Both the position numbers and the translations under genes were made by a program. A stretch of 64,000 nucleotides of DNA from Rhodospirillaceae bacterium (GTDB lineage Bacteria; Pseudomonadota; Alphaproteobacteria; DSM-16000; Inquilinaceae). The stretch is taken from the NCBI GenBank assembly GCA_020638575.1, contig JACKIH010000003.1, positions 1,221,501 through 1,285,500 of the forward strand, read 5' to 3'. Positions 43,303 to 52,320 of the stretch are shown here, in pieces. The notes under the pieces are model-generated. The model was not told where the DNA came from and made no database searches. It saw only the letters and a program-made list of their open reading frames with translations. Every line of letters starts with the position of its first letter. Position 1 is the first letter of the stretch.

Positions 43303-46300
43303 TCCGTCGCCTCCCCCGCCAGCCGCTCTCCCGCCAGGATCGCGACCACGCTGTTGCGGTGGGGGCGCCATAGGTCGCGCCGCGTCGCATCGGCGAACTT
43401 GGCGCGCATGGCCTCCCGCGCATCCGGGTTCTGGCTCTGCAGGAAGTCGTCGACGGTGGCGTCCCCCAGCGTGGCGGCAAAGGCCAGGTCGAACGACGTG
43501 TCGAGCCGCTGGGGCAGCGTGGCGGCGAAGGCGTGGAGCGCGTCCACCGCGCGGGCCATCTCCGCCCCACCGCGGTAGCCATGGCGCATCATGCCGGCAA
43601 GCCAGGCGGGATTGGCCACCCGGCCGCGCACCACGCGGGCCACTTCTTCCGCCACCGTGCGGATGGCCGGCACGTCGGGATCACCCACATCGGCGTGGTA
43701 GAGGGCGGGGTCGGCGCCCAGGGTGCGGGCAGCGGCGGCGAACCCGCCTTCATGGGTGGCATACTCTCCATCCTCCAGCAGGTCGGTTTCCCGGTGGTCC
43801 TGGTGGTGGACGAAGGCTTGCGCCGCGCGCACCCGATCGGCAAAGCCGGCCCCGTCCGACCGCCCCTCCAGCCCCTGGCCATAGGTGGCGGCCCCGGCGG
43901 CCAGGTAGGCTTGGCCGAGGTCGCTCACATCGCCCCAGGTGCTGCGTTCCAGAATGGGGTTGAGCCCGCTGCCATAGGCTCCCGGCAGCGCGCCATAGAT
44001 GCGCGTGGTGGTTGCCCGCAGTGCTTCGCCCTCCAGCCCGCAGGCGGCGGCAGCGATGGGGTTCATCTCCTCGGTTTCCTCAAACCGCTCCGCCACCGCA
44101 CGTACGGCGGTGTCGAACAGCGCGATCTGCGGCTCGAAGGTATCGCGGAACAGGCCGGAGATGCGCAGGGTCACATCCGCCCGCGGCCGGCCCACCTGGT
44201 CGATCGGCAACACGCGGATGCCCGAGACCCGGTTGGAGCCATCGTCCCACACCGGTTCGGTGCCCAGCAGCACCAGGGCCAGCGCGAAATCCTCCCCGCC
44301 CGTGCGGATGGTGGTGGACCCCCACAGATCGACCATCCAGGTCCGCGGCCAGTCCCCGTGGTCCTGCAAGTAACGGGCGATCAGCGCATCGGCCGCCTTG
44401 CGGGCAAGCGCCATGGCCGAGCGGGTGGGCACCGCCCGGGGATCCACGGCGAACAGGTTGCGGCCCGTCGGCAGCACATCGGCCCGCCCGCGGGTGGGCG
44501 CACCGGCCGGACCGGGCTGGATGAAGCGGCCATCGAGACCGGCCAGCAGGGCGGCGCGTTCCGCTTCGGCACTGGCGGCAATGCGCCGATGCACCTCCTG
44601 CACCGACACCGAGGGGCTGGCGCGGTGCACGGCCTCCACCAGGGCGGCATAGCAGTCGGCCTCGGGGGTGCGGCCGAACACATGCAGGCCGTCGCGGATC
44701 TGCAACTCCTTAACGTCGCACAGATAGGCATCGAGGCGGGAAAGCTGCTCCTCCTCGTCCATCTCCGCCGTCACGCCGCTTTCATCCAGCACGCCGGCGG
44801 CGGCCGCGCGGTCCAGGATTTCCTGGCGCAGCAGGCGCATGCGCCGGGCGTCCAGCCCGTCGGCCGCGGCGTATTCGTCGATCAGCTTTTCCAGCTCCAC
44901 CGCGGCACCGTGGCTGCCGGCCGATTTCAAGGGCGGGGTGAGGTGGCCGAGGATGGCCGCCCCCAGCCGCCGTTTGGCCGCCGCGGCCTCACCGGGATTG
45001 TTGACGATGAAGGGGTAGAGCACCGGCACGGCACCGGTGAGCAGGGCCGGGAAGCAGCTTTCCGATTGCGCCACGGCCTTGCCCGGCAGCCATTCGGTGG
45101 TGCCGTGGGTGCCCAGATGCACCAGCGCGTGGATGTGCTCCACCTGCCGCAGCCACAGATAGAAGGCCACATAGGCGTGGCAGGGGGGCAGGTCGGGATC
45201 GTGGTAGCTGGCCTTGCAGTCCAGCCGGTTGCCGCGGTCCGGCTGGATGGCGGCGATCAGGTGGCCGAAGCGGGCATGGCGCAAATGAAAGGCGCTGCCG
45301 GCAACTTGGGGATCGTCCTCCGGCTCCCCCCATGCCGCCCAGATGCGGGCGCGGGCGGCGTCCGGCAGGCGGTTGGCCAGCGCCCGATAGTCGGCGACGG
45401 ACAGGAACGGCGCGGCACGGTCGCGGCAGATCCGGCGGGTCAGGCCGGCCGTATCCTGTGGCCCCTCCCCAACCGCAAAGCCGGCGTCGCGCAAATCGGC
45501 CAGCAGGGCTGACATGCTGGCGAGGGAATCGAGCCCCACGGCATGGCCAGCCTGCCCGGCAGCCCCCGGATAGTCGGACAGCACGACGGCCAACCGGCGG
45601 TCGGCCCGCGGCGTGCGGCGCAGGCGCGCCCAGCCCGCGGCGAGCCGTGCCGCCCGCTCTACACCGCCGGCATCCGCCCCATGGCGCAGCCGGGCGAATT
45701 CCAGCGCGCACAGCTCCCGGTCGGCGGACTTGAAGGAGACAGCACCAGCGAACAACCTTCCGTCCAGTTCCGGCAACACCACGTGCATCGCCAGGTCCTG
45801 CTGGCTGAGCCCGCGCGAAGAGGCCAGCCACGCCGCGCGCGAGGAGCCGGACAAGGCCACCTGCAACACCGGCGCGTCGGCGGCATCGAGCGGCGAGCCG
45901 TTGGCGTCGTCCAGCCGGGCGGCAAAGCCGGTGGCGTTGATCACCACATCGGGCCGCCATGCCGCCAGCCGGTTGCGCACGAGGGCGGCGGCACCGGGCT
46001 CCTTCAGGCTGCCCACATAGATCCCGCGGGCGTCCAGCCCCACGCCGTCCAGTGCTGCGGCCAGGGCGTCCATCGGCTCCAGGTCGGCGGCCAGAAGGTA
46101 GGAGCGGTAGAACACGATCGCCGCCAACGGCCGGTCGCCGCGATTGAGCGTGGCGAAGACGTGCTCTCCCGCCCCCGGCACCGCCGCCACTGGTGCTTCC
46201 GGTGCCGCCCCCTGTCCCTCCCCCTGCCCCGCCCCCTGCCCCGCCCCCTGCCCCGCCCAATGGGCCAGCAGGCAGAGCGCCGTGGCCATGTTGGCCGGAC

Positions 46301-46745
46301 CGCCGGCATCGAGCAGGGCCTGCAGGCGGCCGCGCTCAGCCTCCGCCACCGTGGACAGCTCGGCAAAACGCGGATCGTCCCGCCCATCGCCCGGTACCAC
46401 GGCAAAGGCGGTTCCCCGCTCCCGCGCGATGTCGGCGGCCCGCTCCACCCCGAAACGCCAGTAGTCGATCCCGCCCAACAGGCGGATCACCACACAGCTT
46501 GCATGCTCCACCACCTGTTCGAAGAACACGTCGGTCGACATGGGGTGGCGGAGCTGCTGGAGGTTGGCGAGCCGCATGGTCGGCAGCGGGTGCCCGCGGT
46601 CCCGCTCCGCTTCCCACGCCGCCGCCGCGGCGCCGAGGTCGCTGTCTGAGAACGACAGTAGAACGATGGGGGCCGGGCTGAGGCCCAGATCCACCGCCTG
46701 GGCGGCATCGTCCAGGGAATAGTCGGCGCGGAAGGGAAGGTGCAT
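43299..46745 (-). CDS. cobN: Cobaltochelatase subunit CobN
   Basis: An 1148-residue large chelatase subunit, somewhat shorter than the roughly 1275 of the Pseudomonas denitrificans protein. HLGTHGTTEWLPGKAVA, DGSNRVSGIRVLP, RIYGALPGAYGSG and the conserved C-terminal NPAWLAGMMRHGYRGG are seen. It inserts Co(II) into hydrogenobyrinic acid a,c-diamide together with CobS and CobT, which are not in the window. An odd GQGAGQGAGQGEGQG run at residues 165-179 is a loop insertion encoded by a 12-bp DNA repeat. Confidence 0.96.
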   Translation of the reverse strand: MHLPFRADYSLDDAAQAVDLGLSPAPIVLLSFSDSDLGAAAAAWEAERDRGHPLPTMRLANLQQLRHPMSTDVFFEQVVEHASCVVIRLLGGIDYWRFGVERAADIARERGTAFAVVPGDGRDDPRFAELSTVAEAERGRLQALLDAGGPANMATALCLLAHWAGQGAGQGAGQGEGQGAAPEAPVAAVPGAGEHVFATLNRGDRPLAAIVFYRSYLLAADLEPMDALAAALDGVGLDARGIYVGSLKEPGAAALVRNRLAAWRPDVVINATGFAARLDDANGSPLDAADAPVLQVALSGSSRAAWLASSRGLSQQDLAMHVVLPELDGRLFAGAVSFKSADRELCALEFARLRHGADAGGVERAARLAAGWARLRRTPRADRRLAVVLSDYPGAAGQAGHAVGLDSLASMSALLADLRDAGFAVGEGPQDTAGLTRRICRDRAAPFLSVADYRALANRLPDAARARIWAAWGEPEDDPQVAGSAFHLRHARFGHLIAAIQPDRGNRLDCKASYHDPDLPPCHAYVAFYLWLRQVEHIHALVHLGTHGTTEWLPGKAVAQSESCFPALLTGAVPVLYPFIVNNPGEAAAAKRRLGAAILGHLTPPLKSAGSHGAAVELEKLIDEYAAADGLDARRMRLLRQEILDRAAAAGVLDESGVTAEMDEEEQLSRLDAYLCDVKELQIRDGLHVFGRTPEADCYAALVEAVHRASPSVSVQEVHRRIAASAEAERAALLAGLDGRFIQPGPAGAPTRGRADVLPTGRNLFAVDPRAVPTRSAMALARKAADALIARYLQDHGDWPRTWMVDLWGSTTIRTGGEDFALALVLLGTEPVWDDGSNRVSGIRVLPIDQVGRPRADVTLRISGLFRDTFEPQIALFDTAVRAVAERFEETEEMNPIAAAACGLEGEALRATTTRIYGALPGAYGSGLNPILERSTWGDVSDLGQAYLAAGAATYGQGLEGRSDGAGFADRVRAAQAFVHHQDHRETDLLEDGEYATHEGGFAAAARTLGADPALYHADVGDPDVPAIRTVAEEVARVVRGRVANPAWLAGMMRHGYRGGAEMARAVDALHAFAATLPQRLDTSFDLAFAATLGDATVDDFLQSQNPDAREAMRAKFADATRRDLWRPHRNSVVAILAGERLAGEATE
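46209..46253. repeat. Microrepeat in cobN encoding a GQG run
   Basis: Units of the form ccccctgccccg repeat in frame and encode Gly-Gln-Gly-Ala/Glu. The run lies between the first conserved domain and the chelatase core of CobN and probably varies in length between strains. Confidence 0.75.
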
Positions 46746-46772
46746 GGCCCGGGGCCGCCCCTGGCTTCGCCG

Positions 46773-47843
46773 TCAGCCGGCGATGTCGGCGGCGATGGCC
46801 GCCCGGTCGATGCCGCTGCGTCCGATCACCACCAGATGGCCCACCCGCTCCGCACCGGCTGGCCAGGGCTGATCGAAGTGATGGCTGAAGCGCTGGCCGA
46901 CGCCCTGAACCGCAAGGCGCATGGGCTTGCCGCGCACCGGTACGAACCCCTTGATGCGCAGGATATCGTGGCGCAGCGCCACCGCCTTCAGCTTGGCCAG
47001 CAGCGTATCGGGTGCATCGGCCTCCGCGATCTCGACGGGGAAGCTGTCGAAATCGTCGTGCTCGTGCTCGCCATCCACGCTGTCGTGGTGGGAGGGCCGG
47101 GAGGCCAGATCGTCTTCCGCCGCGGCGTTCAGGCCCAGCAGCACCGTGGCGTCCACCCTGCCCTCGCGGGCCTGCACCACCTGCACGGCGCGCGGCAGTT
47201 TGCCGGCAATCTCGGCAGCCAGGAGTGCGGCCGCTCCGTCAGCCAGCAGGTCGGTCTTGTTGAGGATCACCAGGTCGGCGGCGTTCAACTGGTCTTCGAA
47301 CACCTCGGCGAGAGGGTTGTCGTGGTCGACCGCTGCATCCTCGGTGCGCTGCTGCTCCACCAGGTCGGGATCGTCGGCGAAGCGGCCATCGGCCACCGCC
47401 GGGCCGTCCACCACCGCGATCACGCCGTCTACCGTGATGCGGGCGCGCACGCTGGGCCAATCGAACGCCTTCAGCAGCGGCTTAGGCAGCGCCAGGCCGG
47501 AGGTTTCGATGACGATGTGGTCGGGCTGCGTCGGCCGATCCAGCAGGGCTTCCATGGTGGGCAGGAACTCGTCGGCCACCGTGCAGCACAGGCAGCCATT
47601 GGCCAGTTCCACGATGTCGTCGTCGGCACAGGCTGCGAACCCACAGCCCTTCAGCAGATTGCCGTCCACCCCCAGGCTGCCGAACTCGTTGACGATGATG
47701 GCGATGCGCCGTCCACCCGCATTCGCCAGGATGTGGCGGACCAGTGTGGTCTTGCCCGCGCCCAGAAAGCCAGTGATGACGGTGGCAGGAATCTTGGCGG
47801 CAGGAATCTTGGCGGCAGGAATCTTGGCGAAGCTTTGCGTCAT
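46773..47843 (-). CDS. cobW: CobW-family GTPase metallochaperone
   Basis: A 356-residue COG0523 GTPase. P-loop GFLGAGKTTLVRHIL (about 25-39), Walker B/G2 region, the metal motif NGCLCCTV (C-x-C-C), NKTDLL and a C-terminal CobW domain (about 240-350). A His/Asp-rich loop (HHDSVDGEHEHDDFD, about 248-262) may bind metal. CobW is thought to load cobalt or cobalt complexes for cobaltochelatase. The N-terminus carries a threefold AKIPA repeat before the first strand. Overlaps the DUF1636 gene by 4 bp. Confidence 0.95.
   Translation of the reverse strand: MTQSFAKIPAAKIPAAKIPATVITGFLGAGKTTLVRHILANAGGRRIAIIVNEFGSLGVDGNLLKGCGFAACADDDIVELANGCLCCTVADEFLPTMEALLDRPTQPDHIVIETSGLALPKPLLKAFDWPSVRARITVDGVIAVVDGPAVADGRFADDPDLVEQQRTEDAAVDHDNPLAEVFEDQLNAADLVILNKTDLLADGAAALLAAEIAGKLPRAVQVVQAREGRVDATVLLGLNAAAEDDLASRPSHHDSVDGEHEHDDFDSFPVEIAEADAPDTLLAKLKAVALRHDILRIKGFVPVRGKPMRLAVQGVGQRFSHHFDQPWPAGAERVGHLVVIGRSGIDRAAIAADIAG
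47784..47828. repeat. Three perfect 15-bp repeats at the start of cobW
   Basis: ggcaggaatcttggc occurs three times without a mismatch at 47784, 47799 and 47814, encoding the AKIPA triplication just before the GTPase fold. Perfect identity suggests recent slippage. Confidence 0.9.
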
Positions 47844-48274
47844 GGGGACACCGTTCGGTTGAGGAAGGCTTCATCGCCGGTGTCCTGGCGGGGGATCGGC
47901 ACCCGCGCCATCAGGACATTGCGGAGGGAGTCTGGACGGTTCTTGCGCAACACGGTGCCGCTGGCCGACTGGGCGTAGGTGGCCGCATAGGCCAGCACAT
48001 CTTCGGCCATGTCGGGGGTCAGCCGGCCCAGCAGGTAGCCCCATTTGCCCGGCTGGGCGATGGCGGCAGAACACCCCTGCTCGCAATTGGCCAGGCAGGT
48101 AACCGGGTGGATTTCCACCGGCGCATGCGCAGCCGATGCGGCATCGCGCACCGTCCCATAGAGGCGGCTGCCGGGGCGCGGTTCGCCCGCCGCATCATAG
48201 TCCGCAGCGCCGCGCGCGCCGTCTCCGGCCACACCGGTGCAGGTGGTGCAGATGTAAAGACAAGGTGCCCGCAT
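47840..48274 (-). CDS. DUF1636 metal-binding protein, first gene of the cobW-cobN operon
   Basis: A 144-residue thioredoxin-fold ferredoxin-like protein. The cysteines CTTC (9 and 12) and CLANCEQGC (60, 64, 68) give the arrangement of DUF1636/[2Fe-2S]-type proteins that are often found beside cobW. It may handle cobalt or electrons for corrin synthesis; the role is not established. It is the first gene after the minus-strand cobalamin riboswitch, with about 150 nt between them. Confidence 0.85.
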   Translation of the reverse strand: MRAPCLYICTTCTGVAGDGARGAADYDAAGEPRPGSRLYGTVRDAASAAHAPVEIHPVTCLANCEQGCSAAIAQPGKWGYLLGRLTPDMAEDVLAYAATYAQSASGTVLRKNRPDSLRNVLMARVPIPRQDTGDEAFLNRTVSP

Positions 48275-48424
48275 CGATCGTCCCGCCCGCCGCAGCCAAA
48301 GTGCCGTAGAGCCGGGCGCGGGACAGAAGCGAGCGGTTGGGGACAGGGGGTGTCAGCACATGGGCATCGCCACCGTCCCACCGCAAGCCCGGAGCCACCC
48401 CGTCCGGCCTTACAGTACGCGTGT

Positions 48425-48620
48425 GACGGCAGGTCTCCTGACTCGCAGATCCTAGCGCCGGCCCGTCGCCTTCCCAGACCCGCAGGTCCAGTGGCTTTGC
48501 AGTAAGACGGGCGGCTGTCTGCCTACAGTTGCGGGGGCAGTCGCGGCATTGGGCTCCAGGTCCTCAGACCAGTCGCCCGCACCGCATTCCCATTTTCATC
48601 TTCCGTGTGGAAGAACCGTC
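48425..48620 (-). ncRNA. Cobalamin (AdoCbl) riboswitch 2
   Basis: Reading the minus strand: P1 gacgg/ccgtc, P2 cttcc/ggaag, the core gaaaatgggaatgcggtgcg, ctgcccccgcaactgtaggc and the B12 box gagtcaggagacctgccgtc. It sits 150 nt before the DUF1636-cobW-cobN-cobG-cobH-cobI-cobJ operon. cobO starts 70 bp away on the other strand and is not downstream of it. Confidence 0.95.
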
Positions 48621-48690
48621 GCGCTACCGATATCCGGGTGATTCCTGAAAGTCAATCTGACGCCCGCAGCCCCGTCACCCCAGGCTCCCG

Positions 48691-49317
48691 ATGACCGACG
48701 ACACCGCCGAAATCGCCGCTCGTCACAAGGCCAAGATGGCCAGGCGCAAGGCCGCGCAGGATGCCGAAGTGGCCGGCAAGACGGTGGAGAAGGGGCTGCT
48801 GATGGTCCACACCGGCAAGGGCAAGGGCAAGTCCACCGCCGCCTTCGGGCTGGCCTTGCGCATGCTGGGCCGGGGCCGCGGCGTGGGGGTGGTGCAGTTC
48901 ATCAAGGGCGCGTGGGCGACGGGCGAACGCACGGCACTGGAGGCCATCGCGGGCACCGGGCTGGCACCGCTGCAATGGCATTCCATGGGCGAAGGCTTCA
49001 CCTGGGAAACCCAGGACCGCGCCCGCGACATCGCGGCTGCCACCGCGGCGTGGGAGACCGCCAAGGCCCTGCTGGCCGACCCCGATCTCGGCCTCGTCGT
49101 GCTGGACGAACTGAACATCGCCCTGCGCTACGACTATGTGCCCCTGGACGAGGTGCTGGACACGCTGGCCCACCGGCGCGACGGGCTGCACGTGGTCGTC
49201 ACCGGCCGCAACGCCAAGCCGGAGCTGTGCGACCTGGCCGACCTGGTGACCGAGATGGCGCTGGTGAAGCACCATTTCGCAGCCGGCGTCAGGGCCCAGG
49301 AAGGCATCGAGTTTTGA
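48691..49317 (+). CDS. cobO: Cob(I)yrinic acid a,c-diamide adenosyltransferase
   Basis: A 208-residue CobA/BtuR-type adenosyltransferase. The P-loop-like HTGKGKGKSTAAFGLALR (about 40-57), GVGVVQFIKG, VLDELNIALRYDY and VTGRNAKPELCDLADL segments are family marks. It attaches the 5'-deoxyadenosyl ligand to Co(I). It is divergent from the riboswitch operon and overlaps cobQ by 4 bp. Confidence 0.96.
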   Translation: MTDDTAEIAARHKAKMARRKAAQDAEVAGKTVEKGLLMVHTGKGKGKSTAAFGLALRMLGRGRGVGVVQFIKGAWATGERTALEAIAGTGLAPLQWHSMGEGFTWETQDRARDIAAATAAWETAKALLADPDLGLVVLDELNIALRYDYVPLDEVLDTLAHRRDGLHVVVTGRNAKPELCDLADLVTEMALVKHHFAAGVRAQEGIEF

Positions 49318-50792
49318 CCGGGCGTGGCCCCGCGAGGGCCTTCATGCTGCAAGGCACCGGCTCCAGCGTCGGCAAATCGCTGCTGGTGGCCGGGCTGGCC
49401 CGCGCCTTCACCCGGCGCGGCTTGGCCGTGCGCCCGTTCAAACCGCAGAACATGTCCAACAACGCCGCCGTCACCGCCGACGGCGGAGAGATCGGCCGCG
49501 CCCAGGCGTTGCAGGCGCTGGCGGCCGGCGTGCCGCTGTCCGTCCACATGAACCCGGTGCTGCTGAAGCCGCAGACGGAGGTGGGCGCCCAGATCATCGT
49601 CCGGGGCCGCATCTGGGGCCAGGCCCAGGCGCGCGACTACCAGAGCCGCAAGGCGGCCCTGCTGCCGGCGGTGCTGGAGAGCTTCCGCCACCTGAAGGCC
49701 GAAGCCGATCTGGTGCTGGTGGAAGGAGCGGGCAGCGCTTCGGAACTCAACCTGCGCGCCGGCGACATCGCCAATATGGGATTCGCCCAGGCGGCCGATG
49801 TGCCGGTGGCGGTGATCGGCGACATCGACCGTGGCGGGGTGATCGCCGCGCTGGTCGGCACCCACACGGTGCTGGCGCCGGAGGATCGGGCGTTGGTGGT
49901 CGGGTTCATCGTCAACCGCATGCGCGGCGACCCCACACTGTTCCACGACGGCATGGCAATGATCGCCGAGCGCACCGGCTGGCGCGACCTGGGGCTGGTG
50001 CCGCACTTCCCGCAAGCCCGCGCCCTGCCGGCCGAAGACGCCATGGAACTGGCGGACCGCGGCAGTGCGGGCGCCGCAACAGGGCACATGGTGACCATCG
50101 CGGTGCCCATGCTGCCGCGCATCGCCAATTTCGACGATTTCGATCCGCTGGCCGCCGAACCGGGCGTGCGCCTGGCCATGGTGCCGGCCGGCGAGCCGCT
50201 GCCGGTGTGCGATCTGATCATCCTGCCGGGCTCCAAGGCCACCATTGCCGACCTCGCTGCCCTGCGTGCGCAAGGCTGGGACATCGACATCGCCGCCCAT
50301 GTGCGCCGCGGCGGGTGGGTGCTGGGGATCTGCGGCGGCTACCAGATGCTGGGGCGCACCATCGCCGACCCGGACGGCATCGAAGGACCGCCCGGCCAGG
50401 TCGACGGGCTCGGCCTGCTCAACGTGCACACCGTGCTGACGGGGGACAAGCGGCTGGTGGAGGTGACCGGCACCAGCGCCGCAGACGCATCCCCCCTGGC
50501 GGGATACGAGATGCATGTGGGAGCAACCACCGGTGCCGACACCGCCCGGCCGCTGGTTCGGCTGGCCGACGGACAGGCGGACGGCGCCATCTCCGCCGAC
50601 GGGCGGGTGGCCGGCTGCTACATCCACGGCCTGTTCACGGCGACGGACCAGCGGGCCGCCTGGCTCGGCCGTCTCGGTGGCACCAGCGATCGCGCCGACC
50701 ATGCCGCCCGTGTCGACGCCACGCTGGACGGCCTGGCCGCCCATCTGGAAGCCCACATGGACCTGGACACAATCTGGTCGCTCGCCCGCTGA
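49314..50792 (+). CDS. cobQ: Cobyric acid synthase
   Basis: A 492-residue glutamine amidotransferase that amidates side chains b, d, e and g. MLQGTGSSVGKSLLVAGL, FKPQNMSNNAAVT and LVEGAGSASELNL form the ATPase half; GICGGYQMLGRTI holds the glutaminase Cys and CYIHGLF the partner His. The start is a TTG at 49314, overlapping the cobO stop (TTGA), with aggaagg about 9 bp before it. The ATG at 49344 would remove the conserved ARAFMLQGT strand start. Confidence 0.93.
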   Translation: MTGRGPARAFMLQGTGSSVGKSLLVAGLARAFTRRGLAVRPFKPQNMSNNAAVTADGGEIGRAQALQALAAGVPLSVHMNPVLLKPQTEVGAQIIVRGRIWGQAQARDYQSRKAALLPAVLESFRHLKAEADLVLVEGAGSASELNLRAGDIANMGFAQAADVPVAVIGDIDRGGVIAALVGTHTVLAPEDRALVVGFIVNRMRGDPTLFHDGMAMIAERTGWRDLGLVPHFPQARALPAEDAMELADRGSAGAATGHMVTIAVPMLPRIANFDDFDPLAAEPGVRLAMVPAGEPLPVCDLIILPGSKATIADLAALRAQGWDIDIAAHVRRGGWVLGICGGYQMLGRTIADPDGIEGPPGQVDGLGLLNVHTVLTGDKRLVEVTGTSAADASPLAGYEMHVGATTGADTARPLVRLADGQADGAISADGRVAGCYIHGLFTATDQRAAWLGRLGGTSDRADHAARVDATLDGLAAHLEAHMDLDTIWSLAR

Positions 50793-50876
50793 GCGCGCGG
50801 GCCAGCTATCCTCCCCACGCCACAGATCCAATCTGGACTAAGAACTTCATAGTTTCCGCCTGCTCCGGACTCGACT

Positions 50877-50902
50877 CTATCCTCTCCAGGGGGATAGGAT
50901 AG
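50877..50902. promoter_or_regulatory. Candidate RcnR-type operator
   Basis: The arms ctatcc and ggatag flank tctccagggggata, giving an inverted repeat with a G-tract, as seen at operators of RcnR/CsoR/InrS repressors. It ends 4 bp before the start of the RcnR-like gene, so it would allow autorepression of the rcnR-rcnA pair. Confidence 0.6.
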
Positions 50903-50906
50903 ACCA

Positions 50907-51170
50907 ATGCAGCACACCAGCCATCCCGACGTACTCAAGCGCCTCAAGCGGGCCGAAGGTCATCTGCGGCACACCATCGCGATGATCGAGGAGGGGCGCC
51001 CGTGCCCGGCTGTGGCCCAGCAACTCCACGCCGTGGTGCGAGCCATCGACCAGGCCAAGAAGGTCTTCATCCACGACCACATCGACCACTGCCTGGAAGA
51101 CGGCGTGCGCACCAGCCAGGACCAGCGGGCGATGGTGGCGGAGTTCAAGGAAATCTCGAAGTACCTCTGA
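50907..51170 (+). CDS. RcnR/CsoR-family (DUF156) Ni/Co-responsive repressor
   Basis: An 87-residue all-helical protein. Candidate metal ligands: His3, Cys33, His58 and Cys62 (HDHIDHC region), with His56 and His61 as alternates. E. coli RcnR uses His3, Cys35, His60 and His64, so the last position would be Cys here, closer to InrS-like sites. It should release DNA on binding Ni/Co and derepress the exporter gene 13 bp downstream. The pairing with an RcnA-like exporter in a corrin island indicates cobalt control. Confidence 0.87.
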   Translation: MQHTSHPDVLKRLKRAEGHLRHTIAMIEEGRPCPAVAQQLHAVVRAIDQAKKVFIHDHIDHCLEDGVRTSQDQRAMVAEFKEISKYL

Positions 51171-51183
51171 GGCGGAGGACGGT

Positions 51184-52023
51184 ATGTCCGACCTGATTGC
51201 GCAGGGCGGGGCCAACCCCCTCCTCCTCGCCCTGACGGCGCTTGTGCTGGGCAGCCTGCACGGGCTGGAGCCGGGCCACAGCAAGACGATGATGGCCGCC
51301 TACATCGTCGCCGTGCGCGGATCGGTAAAGCAGGCGGTGCTGCTGGGCGTGTCCGCGGCCGCGTCGCATTCCATCATCGTGTGGGTGCTCGGCATCCTCG
51401 GCGCGGTCTATGGCGACGCGCTGATCGGCGAGCAGCTGGAGCCGTGGTTCGCCATGGCCTCCGGCTTCATCATCCTGGGGATCGCCGCGTGGATGTTCAC
51501 GCGGGCCCGGCCGGCGTCCGTGCCGCAGGGCCATGGCCATCACCCTCATGACCACGGGCATTGCCACGGGCATTGCCACGACCATGGGCACAGCCATGGT
51601 CACGACCACACGCACGATCACGGCCATCATCACGATCCCGCCCTGCCGGACGCCCACACGCTCGCCCATGCCCGCCAGATCGAAGCCCAGGTGGCGGCCG
51701 GCCGTACCGGCACCGGTCAGACCATCCTGATGGGCCTGTCCGGCGGGCTGATCCCCTGCCCCGCGGCCATCACCGTTCTGCTGATCTGCATCCAGCTCGG
51801 CCAGCTCTGGCTGGGCGCAACCCTGGTGGCCGCCTTCAGCGTCGGCCTGGCACTCACCCTCGTGGCCGTGGGCGTCGTGGCCGCGGTGGGCCTGCGCTAC
51901 GTCACCCGGCGCACGGCGAGGTTCGACGCGGCGATGGCCAAGGCCCCATACCTGTCTGCCATCCTGATCGGCGTGGTGGGGGTGATCATGATCGCGGTGG
52001 GCTGGAGCCATGCCGGGCCGTGA
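51184..52023 (+). CDS. rcnA: RcnA/NiCoT-family nickel/cobalt exporter
   Basis: A 279-residue membrane protein with six helices. The HGLEPGHSKTMMAAYIVA motif (about 24-41) of the NiCoT family and a matching GLSGGLIPCPAAITVLL half are present. A cytoplasmic loop (about 115-160) is packed with His and Asp (repeated HGH/HDH units). It expels Co/Ni and limits metal toxicity when import is active. The start at 51184 lies 13 bp after the repressor stop, with ggcggagg upstream. Confidence 0.9.
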   Translation: MSDLIAQGGANPLLLALTALVLGSLHGLEPGHSKTMMAAYIVAVRGSVKQAVLLGVSAAASHSIIVWVLGILGAVYGDALIGEQLEPWFAMASGFIILGIAAWMFTRARPASVPQGHGHHPHDHGHCHGHCHDHGHSHGHDHTHDHGHHHDPALPDAHTLAHARQIEAQVAAGRTGTGQTILMGLSGGLIPCPAAITVLLICIQLGQLWLGATLVAAFSVGLALTLVAVGVVAAVGLRYVTRRTARFDAAMAKAPYLSAILIGVVGVIMIAVGWSHAGP

Positions 52024-52087
52024 GCCCGCCGACACCTGCGTCCACACGCGGTTGACGTCGCGGCGGCCGCTCGACACAGTTGGGCCC

Positions 52088-52276
52088 GATGGTTCCTGGG
52101 GCGTCCGCGTCCCGGGATGAAAAGGGAACACGGTGCGGCACCCTCTCGGGGGTGCCAAAGCCGTGGCTGCCCCCGCAACTGTGAGCGGCGAGAGACCCCG
52201 AGCGAACGCCACTGGGCCAACCGGCCTGGGAAGGATCGGGGGATCGAGGAGCCGCGAGCCAGGAGACCTGCCATCC
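52088..52276 (+). ncRNA. Cobalamin (AdoCbl) riboswitch 3
   Basis: P1 gatgg/ccatc, the core gaaaagggaacacggtgcgg, ggctgcccccgcaactgtga and the B12 box gagccaggagacctgccatc. It precedes a small open reading frame and the DUF1289 fusion gene. Between riboswitch and start a stem (ccggg/cccgg, near 52289-52307) lies directly before an aaggagg ribosome site, so control is probably at translation initiation. Confidence 0.95.
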
Positions 52277-52320
52277 AACGCAACCCAACCCGGGCGGGGT
52301 GCCCCGGAAGGAGGCTAGGG

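Noticed and set aside
43533..45512. Plus-strand frame of about 660 residues within cobN
   Set aside because: Antisense shadow of cobN; composition typical of reverse-frame GC-rich reading.
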